Source of the DNA: Bacteroidota bacterium
GTDB taxonomy: Bacteria; Bacteroidota; Bacteroidia; Chitinophagales; BACL12
Assembly (NCBI GenBank): GCA_016706865.1
Contig: JADJIS010000003.1
Location: 2,405,780 to 2,469,779, forward strand
DNA length: 64,000 nucleotides
Direction of reading: 5' to 3'
Shown piece by piece: positions 25,683-35,630 of the stretch. A program made the position numbers and the translations under genes. Under the pieces are notes generated by a model. The model worked only from the letters and a program-made list of their open reading frames with translations. It ran no database searches and was not told the origin of the DNA. The first letter of the stretch is position 1, and each line of letters opens with the position of its first letter.

Positions 25683-27197
25683 TTAAATAGGCCTTTTATT
25701 CTCCAGCCAATATCTGTAATCAAAAAAGGATTGCAAAGCTTGTTGCTCATACATATCCTGAGATGCAGATTTTAGCTGGAGTTTAAGTTTATCGAATTCC
25801 TTTTGTAATTGTTTAGGTTGTATATGCTTGAGAATTCGTCTGAAAAAATTGAGTATGATATTCTCTATCTCAAATTTTAATTCCTGTTTAAGCATAAACC
25901 GGTAAGCGCTTCTTATGAGTGGAGGCAAAAGCATTGTATTATTCAATTCATAATGGATCAAAATGTTGAGTAGCCGAAGGTGCAGAGGAAATGTTTTAAG
26001 TGTATGCGATATTTCTTCATTCAATAACTGGTTGATCTTATCCAATGCGGCATTAAAATTTCCCGTGTGTATATAATAGGCAACCAAACGTATTCTGGTA
26101 TCGTGATATATTCCCTTTATAGGATGTGGTTCTTTTAAAAACAATTCAGCTTCTGTTACGATTGTATTATTTTCAAAATTTTTACTGAAAATGATCTTGT
26201 CCAATTGAAGCTGTAAAAGTAAAGCATGCAGATATCTTTCCTCTGCTTTACTTGTTACAGGCAGTGTTCGCATTTTGTCTAAAACTGCTGAGTAACCAAT
26301 ATAATCTCCCTTATTTAAAAACAATGACCCATAATTATAATGCGCTGAAATAACAGGTATATTACGATTGAGTAATTGTGTATCCAGGTTATCCATAATA
26401 TCCATGGTCTTTTCCTGAAATAAAAGGGCATTGTCCCAATCGTTCAATAATCGGTATAATAATGAAATTGCAGAATTTCGGGTGTTTCTTCCGCGGTAAT
26501 TTTGTTTTTCCGTATCCGGAATTTTGAGTAATTCATCCAATAATTCCAATACTTCCTTTTTAATATTCTCGTTGCGCAAAGGAAAATACGTGTTTACAAA
26601 ATATAAGGCCTTTGTTAATCCTTTTCGAGTGTTATAGGAGTGAATAATACTTTCGGCGGTTTCAGTTATAGAATATACTATTTCTTCTGTTTTCCTCATT
26701 TTTTCTTCCTCAGAATAAAAACGCAACATCTGAATTTGTTGTGTTTGAAATAAGATCTGATAAGCCGGAAGTGTAACCGGATCACTAAGTGATATTCCCT
26801 TATTAATAATTTGAACACTTTGATCGTATAAACCTTTATCTGCTAAAATTTCTGCATGATCCAACATTTCCCGTAAGGTATATTGTATATTTTTTTCATT
26901 GTGAAAAGCGCGCAAACTTTTTAATAACTGTTTATACAAGAAATTGCGCATGCTGTGAATATTGATATTTTTGATCCCTAATTTTTCGCGAATTTCTTTA
27001 TCAGTTAAAGGCCACTCCTTTTCAAGCATATTAAATAAATTCAAATAATTTCTTTCTGCATGCAGGTCAAATCCTATACGCTGTTTTTTGAAATATCCCT
27101 TTTCATTTGGAGTCATACTTTTAATGAGATCGGTCAATTCCTTCCATGCCCCAATTTTAAACTCTGAATTTAGCATTTTTAAGATTTTATACAGCAA
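25683..27197 (-). CDS. Hypothetical large helical-repeat protein
   Basis: The 504-residue protein is helical throughout, with TPR-like pairs (for example RIRLVAYYIHTGNFNAALDKINQLL) and no signal peptide. The N-terminal motif SMTPNEKGYFKKQ recurs in uncharacterised Bacteroidota proteins of this length. Met8 (start 27176) is an alternative. It may be a cytosolic scaffold. Confidence 0.65.
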   Translation of the reverse strand: MLYKILKMLNSEFKIGAWKELTDLIKSMTPNEKGYFKKQRIGFDLHAERNYLNLFNMLEKEWPLTDKEIREKLGIKNINIHSMRNFLYKQLLKSLRAFHNEKNIQYTLREMLDHAEILADKGLYDQSVQIINKGISLSDPVTLPAYQILFQTQQIQMLRFYSEEEKMRKTEEIVYSITETAESIIHSYNTRKGLTKALYFVNTYFPLRNENIKKEVLELLDELLKIPDTEKQNYRGRNTRNSAISLLYRLLNDWDNALLFQEKTMDIMDNLDTQLLNRNIPVISAHYNYGSLFLNKGDYIGYSAVLDKMRTLPVTSKAEERYLHALLLQLQLDKIIFSKNFENNTIVTEAELFLKEPHPIKGIYHDTRIRLVAYYIHTGNFNAALDKINQLLNEEISHTLKTFPLHLRLLNILIHYELNNTMLLPPLIRSAYRFMLKQELKFEIENIILNFFRRILKHIQPKQLQKEFDKLKLQLKSASQDMYEQQALQSFFDYRYWLENKRPI

Positions 27198-27257
27198 TTA
27201 TAACACTTTCAGCCATATTTTTAAAATCCGAAATATCATTTTTTAGCCTTTTTTGTA

Positions 27258-27288
27258 TTGACTTGACCATACTCCTCTCCTACTTTTG
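27258..27288 (+). promoter_or_regulatory. Bacteroidota-type promoter (-33 TTG, -7 TACTTTTG)
   Basis: TTG at 27258-27260 and TACTTTTG at 27281-27288 are 20 bases apart and fit the -33/-7 consensus. They lie about 30 bases before the ATG at 27319. Confidence 0.55.
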
Positions 27289-27318
27289 TTTTATTTAATT
27301 CACAAAAAAACAAACATT

Positions 27319-29292
27319 ATGAAAAAAATTACTTTAGTATTAAACACTCTGATGCTGCTCCAGATCTCTGGCTTTGCACAACTTCAGGATTGGGCAAAAA
27401 CGTCTGACGCTAACGCCAAAACCGACAATGCGAATGCAACAGACATTGATAACGCCGGCAACCGTTATGTTGGTGGCACTTACATCGATACCTTAAAAAT
27501 AGAGGGAATTAGCTATCCAAATTATATCAACGATGGAGGTCTTGATGGTTTTATTGCCAAATACGATCCGAACGGCACTTTACTGTGGGTTCAAACAATT
27601 AACGGGGTGGGTCAACAGGATGTGAGGTCGCTGAAAGTAAATCGCGTCACGGGCGAATGTTATGTAAGCGGAAGTTTTAATAATGACCTGATTATTGATG
27701 GAATAGCACAAAACTCCTATCAGTATGTGTCTGTTTTAGCTTTATCGCTGAAAACATTCCTTGTAAAATTCGATGCGAATGGAAATCTCGTTTGGTCGAA
27801 TAATACTTATAGTTTAAGCGAGTATCCAATAGACGGAGGACATTCACTCGCAATAGCTCCCGATGGGAACAGCATTTATTTTCATAATGCATATCTCGCT
27901 GACTTACAATTTGAATCAGGCGAATCGTATTTACCTTCCGGTTTTGGAGTGCAAGGAATTATATTGACACGCATGGATGCAAGTACAGGATCTGTAATTG
28001 CATCAAAAAATGATATAGAACGTTATCTTGTTGATGGTGTTTTATTAGCTTGCGATAAAACAGGAAATGTAATATTTGCGGGAAGTCACAGAAGAAATTG
28101 TATGGCTGATATTGATGGTGTTTTTGCACCTTGTGATACTAATCCGGTATATGCAACACCTCAGGGATTTATTTGGAAATTGAGTGCGAATTTCGCAAGT
28201 CTTTGGGGGAAAGAAATTTCAGGTACCGGGTTTGAATTTGTTCAGGGAATTGCCACCGACGATAATGATAATGTTTATGCATATGGCACATTTGATTCAC
28301 CTACCACTTTTGATGCAACCACTCTTACACCTGTTGCATTGAGAGATGATGCATTTGTGGTAAAATTAAATTCTGCGGGTAATTATTCTTATATAAAACA
28401 ATTAAATGCGAATAATTTATACATGACAAGTTTCCCCGGCGATTTTGAAGCGGGTTTTGCAGTGGATAAAAAAGGAAATGCTTATTTGGGCGGAAGTTTT
28501 ACCGGCACTCTTACTATGCAAACAACTTCCATTACTACAGAAGCATACCCTTCCGATTTTTATTCCAATGGATTTGTTCTCAAATTAAATCCAAGCGGAA
28601 GCGTGCGTTGGGTTGAAAAATATGCAGGAAGCACCGGGCCTTTTGATGCTACAACCACAACAGGTATAGCATTAAATGGAAGTTACCTTTCTGTTTGTGG
28701 TGCGTATAAAAACTATCTTGCTTACCAGGGCGATACCATTACTGCAGATCTAAATGCATTTTATTTATCCAGCTTGCAGGATTGTGATGTTAAAGTAACT
28801 ATTACTGCAACCTCCACCTTTGTTAATGCATTAAATCCCGTAACACTTTCCACACAAAATAAACCGGGTTATACTTTTCAGTGGCAACGAAATAATGTGA
28901 ATATACCTGGTGCTACATCCAATACATTTGTAGCAACTGCTCCGGGAAATTATAAATGTATAGTTACTACAGGATTATGCACACTTACTTCCAATAAAAT
29001 AAAATTGTTCCTGCTTGTTAAAGAAGGTGATTTAATAGGTAAAGAGCTGCAACTATTTCCAAACCCTGCGCATGATCAATTTACCATCGTTTTTGATCAA
29101 GCCACATCGTTGGAAAATGTAGAAATAAATATAACTGATATTACGGGCAGAAAAATATATTCTGCAGTAAATCAAAATACCGCTGATGAATCACTATTTA
29201 TTCAATTACCGGTTAATACGGTTCCTGGGGTATACTTTGTTCAGGTAAAAGCAGATGGAATAAACACCACTACATCTATTGTTATAGAATAA
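27319..29292 (+). CDS. T9SS-sorted SBBP-repeat-like secreted protein
   Basis: The 657-residue protein has a signal peptide (MKKITLVLNTLMLLQISGFAQ) and beta-propeller-like repeats of the type DIDNAGNRYVGGTY...FIAKYDPNGTLLWV. An Ig-like segment (NPVTLSTQNKPGYTFQWQRNNVNIPGATSNTFVAT) follows, then a C-terminal type A sorting domain (LQLFPNPAHDQFTIVF...GVYFVQVKADG). It is exported by Sec and then T9SS to the cell surface or medium. The ATG at 27319 is preferred to the TTG upstream. Confidence 0.88.
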   Translation: MKKITLVLNTLMLLQISGFAQLQDWAKTSDANAKTDNANATDIDNAGNRYVGGTYIDTLKIEGISYPNYINDGGLDGFIAKYDPNGTLLWVQTINGVGQQDVRSLKVNRVTGECYVSGSFNNDLIIDGIAQNSYQYVSVLALSLKTFLVKFDANGNLVWSNNTYSLSEYPIDGGHSLAIAPDGNSIYFHNAYLADLQFESGESYLPSGFGVQGIILTRMDASTGSVIASKNDIERYLVDGVLLACDKTGNVIFAGSHRRNCMADIDGVFAPCDTNPVYATPQGFIWKLSANFASLWGKEISGTGFEFVQGIATDDNDNVYAYGTFDSPTTFDATTLTPVALRDDAFVVKLNSAGNYSYIKQLNANNLYMTSFPGDFEAGFAVDKKGNAYLGGSFTGTLTMQTTSITTEAYPSDFYSNGFVLKLNPSGSVRWVEKYAGSTGPFDATTTTGIALNGSYLSVCGAYKNYLAYQGDTITADLNAFYLSSLQDCDVKVTITATSTFVNALNPVTLSTQNKPGYTFQWQRNNVNIPGATSNTFVATAPGNYKCIVTTGLCTLTSNKIKLFLLVKEGDLIGKELQLFPNPAHDQFTIVFDQATSLENVEINITDITGRKIYSAVNQNTADESLFIQLPVNTVPGVYFVQVKADGINTTTSIVIE

Positions 29293-29309
29293 AAAGCCTT
29301 TTGTGAATT

Positions 29310-29346
29310 GACCTGCAACAGCGATGTTGCGGGTCAGTTTTTTTTA
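29310..29346 (+). terminator. Rho-independent terminator
   Basis: GACCTGCAAC and GTTGCGGGTC pair (one G-U) around a six-base loop and are followed by eight or more T. It lies 17 bases after the T9SS cargo gene. Confidence 0.85.
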
Positions 29347-29361
29347 TTGATTTTAATAAAA

Positions 29362-30438
29362 TCACAAAGCCACCGACAGTGTCATCGACAATACTTTTTC
29401 TGCAACGAGTTGTTGGGTGTTGTTAAAAAACCGATACGCCACATCTAATTGTATATCACGATAACGGATACCTGTTCCGGCGGTAAAATATTTTCTTGGT
29501 CCTTTAAGCGGATTCTCGTAAAAATATCCGGCTCTTACAAAAACGAGGTCGTTGTAAATATATTCCATTCCCGGTGATAAAGTTATTTCTTTAAGTTCTT
29601 CATTTATTCCGCCGGGTGCATCATTAAAAGAACTTACCATACCCTTAATTATAGATTGTTCTGATTGATAAATAGTGGGCACCAATAATTTATTTATATC
29701 CATAGTGACAGTAAAAACATTCAGATCGTTTATTTGTGTAGTAAGTGCAATTCCCATCCCAAAATTAGATGGTATATATTGTTCGTAAACAGAAGATGTA
29801 TACGTTATTTTATTGCCTAGGTTGGATAAATTTAAACCGAAGGTAAATACTGCGGGCTTTTGATTAAAAGTGATGTCGTTTTTATAAAATAAAGAAAGGT
29901 CGCCTGCAAAAACTGAAGCAGGTGACATTTCCAATCCGTTAACGATCATTCCCTCCAATATTTTAGAGTAGATATATTTTAATGTAGCACCACCTGCAAA
30001 ATTTTCAGACAATTTTCGGGAGTAGTGCACATCAAGAGAATATTCGTACGAACCAACTGTTTGTAAACCATTATTGGTAGCATAGGTGGAATTTCCCAGA
30101 TCATTATAACGCAATCCTGCAGACATTGCATCTTTTTCACTGAAGAGTGTATATGCCGACAAACTTAATAATCTGCTGCCACTACTTTTATAATTCAATG
30201 CTACGCCGGTAGAATCATCCATGAAATTAATTGCAGAACCATTTAGAAATATAGCATTCGCATTTAATTGAGCAATTCCTGCATCGCCCATTCCACTTAT
30301 TTTAGCATCCGGGATCGCGCGCAAAAACGGTAGTGATGTGTAGATGGGATTTACATAATTATTTACATACGACTGTGTAAATCCGCAATTAATGCAAATA
30401 AAGGTTACAAATAATATTGTTATTAATCGTAAATACAT
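29362..30438 (-). CDS. porV: PorV/PorQ-family T9SS outer-membrane protein
   Basis: The 358-residue protein has a signal peptide and a PorV-like beta-barrel: LRAIPDAKISGMGDAGIAQLNANAIFLNGSAINF, the strand SLDVHYSRKLSENFAGGATLKYIYS, and a C-terminal RYRDIQLDVAYRF...LSMTLSVAL. PorV shuttles cargo from the T9SS translocon to the attachment complex; PorQ is a paralogue. The YSRKLSENFAGG motif favours PorV, but the family call is safer. Two T9SS cargo genes lie in the same region. Confidence 0.65.
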   Translation of the reverse strand: MYLRLITILFVTFICINCGFTQSYVNNYVNPIYTSLPFLRAIPDAKISGMGDAGIAQLNANAIFLNGSAINFMDDSTGVALNYKSSGSRLLSLSAYTLFSEKDAMSAGLRYNDLGNSTYATNNGLQTVGSYEYSLDVHYSRKLSENFAGGATLKYIYSKILEGMIVNGLEMSPASVFAGDLSLFYKNDITFNQKPAVFTFGLNLSNLGNKITYTSSVYEQYIPSNFGMGIALTTQINDLNVFTVTMDINKLLVPTIYQSEQSIIKGMVSSFNDAPGGINEELKEITLSPGMEYIYNDLVFVRAGYFYENPLKGPRKYFTAGTGIRYRDIQLDVAYRFFNNTQQLVAEKVLSMTLSVAL

Positions 30439-30448
30439 TTATATAATA

Positions 30449-32281
30449 TCAATCAGGTTGAATTAATTCTTCGGTTTTAATTTTCCGCGATCTAAAAAAT
30501 TTCTGCTCCCGCCAATTCATTTTGTTGTTGATCAAATAATGAATTATTCTTTTTTCTACCATATGATGTAGTGGTAGTAATCCGCACATCAATAATATCT
30601 TAATGCCTAGAATTTTCCAGGGTTCACCGTGGGTGAGATGATGTATCCATGTATCAAATAATAATATCAGAAATTCAAAAAAGAAAATAAAACAAACAAA
30701 GCCAACCATTTGTATCATTGTTGGCGATACTTTAAATCCTCCCAATATCAATAACAATAAAAATGCAGAGGCAATTATGATTGTAATGGCGGTGTATTGA
30801 ATATTATTGCGCCTTCTGGTTTCCTCTTTCGATTTCTCTAGACGTTGTTCTCTTAATACTTCTTCATTTTCAATTTCAATAAGTTGTAATTCCTCCTTTT
30901 GCACCATGTTGCTGAGACTATCTGCAATATTCCTGTTTGTCTGGCTGTATTTATAGGCATTTAAATAATCACCTTGAGAAAGATAATTCTTTTCCAGTTT
31001 GTTTGTTGCATCCAACATAAATTCATAATATGGCAATGAAGATGCAACGGAATAAGCTTTTTGAAATTGTTCATTTGCTTTCTCCGCCAATCCGCGGCGT
31101 TCAAGAAAATCGCCATATCGAAGATAAAAACTTGATCGACGCAATTTATCCTTTGAATTGTCAATGCGATAGGCTGCCATTTCATAATATTTCATTGCGG
31201 AATCAATTTCCCCGTCGTGTTCCCGGAAAAATGCTTCCAATCGATAATAGGTGGTGGTATCATTAACTTTAATATACTCCAGTTCTTCCGGATAATTTTT
31301 GTGGAATAAATTATATAGTTGTGAAAAATCGTTTTGTTTGATCAGGTGAGAACGAAAAATAACAAGTCCGTTTCGTTTAAGCTTCGGAAGATCATTTCTT
31401 TTTGCAAAATCTATGATCTTATACAATTGTTTTTCGTTGAGTGTTCTGTTATTAAAAGCAATAACTTCCAGATCACATTTTAAGGTCATGATCCGCAGAG
31501 AATCCTGGCTCGTTGCATTTTCCGCAATTCCCAATTCTTTTAATTTATATTGAATGGATTTGTCGTAAGCCTTTATCAGATTATAAAATTTTGACAAATT
31601 ATTATAACAATCCATTTTTAAAACAACATCCTGCGTAGATTCAGCAATAGTAAGTGCATCAAGAAAATTTCTGATCGATTCAACATTATTATTCATTTTT
31701 TGTTGAATATCCCCTACCACAAGATGTGTTTTTGCGGTCATTTGCTGATCTTTTAATTGAATTGCCGTTGTGAGTGCCTGGTAAGAAAAATCCCTTGCCT
31801 GCTCCATCTTAAAAATGAGCAGATATCCCTTTGCCAATGCAATTTTACATTTCCATATATCTGCAGGTAGCCGCAACTGACTACCATAGTTTTCCAATTT
31901 ATCAATTATTTCACTTATGGACGAACTATAACTATAGTCATCCATTATAATTAAATAATTGGAGTAGGCTTCCACTAATTGAATATTATCATATGAAAGT
32001 TCTGCCAATTCAATTCCAACTTTCAACAAACTATCAGCAGCAATATAGTTAGCTTCCCAATCTACATAATACGTAGCGAGTTCACCTAAAGCTGCAATAG
32101 TTTCTTTTCCCTTGTTTGCAGATTCAAGTTTTTTTTCTAAGGAGCTTTTATTAATTGCCGGCAGGGAATAATGTTCCTTATCATTTGATTCTTTACCCCC
32201 AGCATTATTGTCGGCAGTCACCGGGAATATATTGATAAATATCAGGGCAATAAAGACCTGTAAATTAAATCGTACAGTCAT
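30449..32281 (-). CDS. TPR-repeat membrane protein
   Basis: The 610-residue protein has a signal peptide, about ten TPR-like helix pairs, a coiled coil (LIEIENEEVLREQRLEKSKEETRRR), then three or four membrane helices and a basic tail. This is the layout of TPR-containing membrane regulators in Bacteroidota, but no kinase or DNA-binding domain follows. It ends ten bases before the PorV-like gene, so the two are probably cotranscribed. Confidence 0.7.
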   Translation of the reverse strand: MTVRFNLQVFIALIFINIFPVTADNNAGGKESNDKEHYSLPAINKSSLEKKLESANKGKETIAALGELATYYVDWEANYIAADSLLKVGIELAELSYDNIQLVEAYSNYLIIMDDYSYSSSISEIIDKLENYGSQLRLPADIWKCKIALAKGYLLIFKMEQARDFSYQALTTAIQLKDQQMTAKTHLVVGDIQQKMNNNVESIRNFLDALTIAESTQDVVLKMDCYNNLSKFYNLIKAYDKSIQYKLKELGIAENATSQDSLRIMTLKCDLEVIAFNNRTLNEKQLYKIIDFAKRNDLPKLKRNGLVIFRSHLIKQNDFSQLYNLFHKNYPEELEYIKVNDTTTYYRLEAFFREHDGEIDSAMKYYEMAAYRIDNSKDKLRRSSFYLRYGDFLERRGLAEKANEQFQKAYSVASSLPYYEFMLDATNKLEKNYLSQGDYLNAYKYSQTNRNIADSLSNMVQKEELQLIEIENEEVLREQRLEKSKEETRRRNNIQYTAITIIIASAFLLLLILGGFKVSPTMIQMVGFVCFIFFFEFLILLFDTWIHHLTHGEPWKILGIKILLMCGLLPLHHMVEKRIIHYLINNKMNWREQKFFRSRKIKTEELIQPD

Positions 32282-32394
32282 ATATGAGGTGATTCTTGTG
32301 TGTGTTCAAAAGTAAGGCTGTGTTATAGAAAGATTGTTATCTTTAAGCGGTAATCTTATTATTGAAACCAATAACCTCACAAATTTACGTTTTT

Positions 32395-32832
32395 ATGGAA
32401 ATTACACAAAAGATCAAATGGTACAAGAAGGTGACCATTTTTTTAACTATCAGCACCATTGTTCCAACTGCATTATTGATGATGTCGCTTGCACCTGCGG
32501 GTGACGAAAAATCAAGGCCAGTGTCACAATCGGAAGCCAGAGCCAATATCAGCAATTACAGAAACAGCAACGAAGCTGCAGAATCAGGCATTAATGGATT
32601 AAGAATTGAGTCAGGTCAACTGGAAGCAATGAACAATGTGGCCAGAACAAATCCCAACACCTCAGCCTATCGTTTGTATTATGCAAAGGACTCGGTAGGC
32701 ACTGCTGTATCCATTGTAGTAGGAGTAACAGACGATGGTCAGGATAATACCGAAGCTATATATACCACAGCCCGCAACGGATCTAATCTTTGTCCGCCGG
32801 TTTGTGATGCAAATAGTCCTTTGACCAATTGA
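32395..32832 (+). CDS. Hypothetical exported protein
   Basis: The 145-residue protein has an N-terminal membrane or signal segment (VTIFLTISTIVPTALLMMSLA) and a soluble domain with a C-terminal CPPVCD. The ATG at 32395 is preferred to the TTG at 32362. No family is recognised. Confidence 0.6.
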   Translation: MEITQKIKWYKKVTIFLTISTIVPTALLMMSLAPAGDEKSRPVSQSEARANISNYRNSNEAAESGINGLRIESGQLEAMNNVARTNPNTSAYRLYYAKDSVGTAVSIVVGVTDDGQDNTEAIYTTARNGSNLCPPVCDANSPLTN

Positions 32833-32863
32833 TAAGAATTTTTAACAGGTGAATTTTTGTGAT

Positions 32864-32896
32864 CTATATTTAAATCTTTAAACGATTTGAATATAG
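32864..32896 (+). terminator. AT-rich hairpin, possible terminator
   Basis: CTATATTTAAATC and GATTTGAATATAG form a 13-base stem (one mismatch) around a seven-base loop, about 30 bases after the stop of the preceding gene and before an A-rich run. It is weaker than a typical GC-rich terminator. Confidence 0.4.
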
Positions 32897-33032
32897 TTAA
32901 AAAATAAATTCGTGTGATATTATCGCACCTGAATTTATATTGAATAATTCGTTGGCTTTAAAAATTAAATAAGTTTTTAGATTCGCTATGCTAATTTTCC
33001 AGTTCAGGATGGATTTTGGTCATTTTTAAAGT

Positions 33033-33168
33033 TTGAGCTCACAAACCTACCATTTTAGGCTCAAATTTTATAATTTTTGAGCTTGAAATTAAAATATTAT
33101 GAGCTTAAAATGTTTTGAGCTCAATTATTTATAGAATGTGGCTCAAAATGGGTGGTTTTTGAGCTATA
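33033..33168. repeat. Palindromic element rich in TGAGCT motifs
   Basis: An imperfect inverted repeat links 33033-33063 (TTGAGCTCACAAACCTACCA...) with 33137-33168 (...GGGTGGTTTTTGAGCTATA). Five GAGCT motifs lie in or between the arms. It sits between two genes and contains no open frame. It could be a MITE-like unit or a structured RNA. Confidence 0.5.
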
Positions 33169-33198
33169 ATAGAAGACAAAGTGATCCAAATCCATAAC

Positions 33199-33747
33199 TC
33201 AATCTTTTTTCAACCCCCATGATTCCAGAAAAACATAAGAGTTCACAACAAATTCAAAATCGGGAATATGTTTCGTGAAAGACTCCGCTTCGGATGTTGC
33301 TAAGCTGATCTTGAGACAACCTGTTCCATTACCAATATAGGCGTTGGCTTGCCAGTTTAATTCACCCATCATTAAAAAAGGTGCGAAATAAATAATTCGC
33401 GCCTCTTGTCCGCTGCTGAGAATGATTGTAGAATCATGCAAAACCTCAACATGAGTGGCTGAGTTTTCACTGCCCTCCAGGTCACCTTGCACCACTTGCT
33501 GCACAGTTTCATAATCTTTTTCATATGGCACATCCAGCGCATAAATAAATCTCTTGCTACTTTCTTTAGTCTCCCCATCCGGGATTAGCAAACTAATTCT
33601 ACCCGTTTCATACGCCGACTGAAAGAAATACCATCCTGGCGGAGAGGTAAGCTGGTAACGCATGTTGGGAGCGTTTATAGTTGCTACAGTTTGAGCGGGA
33701 AGTGAGGGAATAATGAAAATAAACAGTAGAAATGCGAAAGGTTTCAT
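33199..33747 (-). CDS. Exported hypothetical protein
   Basis: The 182-residue protein has a signal peptide (MKPFAFLLFIFIIPSLPAQ) and a soluble domain of alternating strands (MRYQLTSPPGWYFFQSAYETGRISLLIPD). The overall pattern is loosely like PsbP/small lipid-binding exported proteins. Function is unknown. Confidence 0.65.
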   Translation of the reverse strand: MKPFAFLLFIFIIPSLPAQTVATINAPNMRYQLTSPPGWYFFQSAYETGRISLLIPDGETKESSKRFIYALDVPYEKDYETVQQVVQGDLEGSENSATHVEVLHDSTIILSSGQEARIIYFAPFLMMGELNWQANAYIGNGTGCLKISLATSEAESFTKHIPDFEFVVNSYVFLESWGLKKD

Positions 33748-33917
33748 ATAACGAATTTAAGGATAATGTGTTTAATATAAAAATAAATTCATTTGTCGTT
33801 AGTGTTCGATACAATTTTTAATAAAAACTTTGTCGATGATAGAAAAATATTCATCCCCTAATTGTGGTATGCTCAGTCTGCAAGAATACCTTCAATTTTA
33901 CATAAAAAAAATACAGG

Positions 33918-35579
33918 ATGAAAAAACGAAATCTACTAAACGTGGTATTGGTATTATTTTCTGTTTCAGGATCTTTTGTTGTGAATGCACAATGGAACCC
34001 TGACATTTCAGAAAATAATCTCATCTGTGGAGGTGATCCTATAAAATTTGGATTGCAAACTGCGGAAGACGGCAGCGGCGGGTTATTCATGGTTTGGTAC
34101 GATGCGCGTAACCTTGCCACCGGAGTTGATAATTATATGCAACATATGGATGCAAATGGAAACAGCCTCTGGGATTCTGCAGGAGAATCAATCCTAATTT
34201 TTGAGTTTGACCAAATGCAACCCGAAATAATTCCTGATGGAAATAATGGTTTTTATGTGATCTGGAGAGATGAAAGATTAGGAGAAGATGAGGAGGATTT
34301 TTATATGCAACATGTTGATTTTGATGGAAATATTTTATGGGATACCGATGGAGTTCGTGTTTCATCATTAACAATTAATTCAGATAATGATATTCAAAAA
34401 GAGATCGTGACTGATGGTGAAGGAGGAGCATTAATTATGTATTACGGCCATACTGTACCGGATGAAACCGACCAAGTGATATATGCTGCCAGGATAAATG
34501 AAGATGGTGTTTTACTTTGGAGCGACAATATTGTTTGCAACGACGATGCATCCAATACGCAGGATATTAAAATGGTTACGGATGGTGATGGTGGTGCATT
34601 TGTTACATGGCGGGATGACCGTTTGGATAATTCAGCAATTGCAGTGCAACATTTTAATAATGACGGCGATATGTTATGGGCAAGTAATGGAATTCTGATC
34701 ACAACTTTAATTGATGTGGATATGAATGATCCGGTTGCTGCTTATGATGGAGAGGGCGGAGTATATATTGCATGGGCAGATTGGAGAAATGATATGACCC
34801 AAGTTCATGCGCAACATATAGATGCAGATGGAAATATGCTCTGGGAAGAAAATGGTGTAGCTGTCAGTGAACCGGATGATTTTCATACCGAATATAGCAT
34901 TGTGGCATCTTCAGATGGTGGGGCATTAATTGCGTGGACACAAAATTTTCCAAGCGAGTCGTACGCACAAAAAATAAATGATGCAGGTGTTAGAATATGG
35001 GGTGAGCATGGTTTGAATGTTTTTTTACCTGCAGATGATACCGAACAGGAACCCTTTATCAGGTCAGACGGATTTGGCGGTGCGGCTGTCGGGGTAAAAG
35101 AAGTGGCGACACCATCATATATCAAAGCAAGAAATATAAAGGCTGACGGCACATTTAACGGCGATCAGGTGCTTGCTGCAAATTCCAGTGAATCTAAATT
35201 GTATATCAATATGGATAAAGCCGCCGACAACAATTGGATCTTCAGTTGGATCGAAGAGCGCACTCCTGATGCTTATCATGTTTATGCATCTAAAATTGAA
35301 TTCACTCCTTATACTACCTCAATTTTGGATAACGGGGGGAAAAATAATATTCATATTTATCCTAATCCAAATACAGGTCAATTCAATTTAATTGTAAATG
35401 AATATTCATTGACTGATAATATCATTTCAATTTATGATAATACAGGTAATCTCCTTTTTAAAAAGATTTTGATCGATGAACAAACTGAAATCGAATTAAA
35501 TAATTATCCTCCGGGGATATATTGGATTCGCTTAAACAGATGGAATAATTTTGAAAGTTATCCTGTGGTGAAAATGTGA
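33918..35579 (+). CDS. T9SS-sorted secreted protein with beta-propeller-like repeats
   Basis: The 553-residue protein has a signal peptide ending NAQ and repeats of about 50 residues with the pattern DGxGGxxxxWxDxR...YxQHxDxDGNxLWxxxG. The C-terminus is a type A sorting domain (IHIYPNPNTGQFNLIV...PPGIYWIRLNRW). It should be secreted by T9SS. Its ligand is unknown. Confidence 0.88.
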   Translation: MKKRNLLNVVLVLFSVSGSFVVNAQWNPDISENNLICGGDPIKFGLQTAEDGSGGLFMVWYDARNLATGVDNYMQHMDANGNSLWDSAGESILIFEFDQMQPEIIPDGNNGFYVIWRDERLGEDEEDFYMQHVDFDGNILWDTDGVRVSSLTINSDNDIQKEIVTDGEGGALIMYYGHTVPDETDQVIYAARINEDGVLLWSDNIVCNDDASNTQDIKMVTDGDGGAFVTWRDDRLDNSAIAVQHFNNDGDMLWASNGILITTLIDVDMNDPVAAYDGEGGVYIAWADWRNDMTQVHAQHIDADGNMLWEENGVAVSEPDDFHTEYSIVASSDGGALIAWTQNFPSESYAQKINDAGVRIWGEHGLNVFLPADDTEQEPFIRSDGFGGAAVGVKEVATPSYIKARNIKADGTFNGDQVLAANSSESKLYINMDKAADNNWIFSWIEERTPDAYHVYASKIEFTPYTTSILDNGGKNNIHIYPNPNTGQFNLIVNEYSLTDNIISIYDNTGNLLFKKILIDEQTEIELNNYPPGIYWIRLNRWNNFESYPVVKM

Positions 35580-35602
35580 AATGAATGTCCAATAAAAATT
35601 TT

Positions 35603-35630
35603 GATGAATTAATATTCATCATTTTTTTTT
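35603..35630 (+). terminator. Hairpin terminator between convergent genes
   Basis: GATGAAT and ATTCATC pair around TAAT and are followed by a run of ten T, between the T9SS cargo gene and the convergent peptidase gene. Confidence 0.7.
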
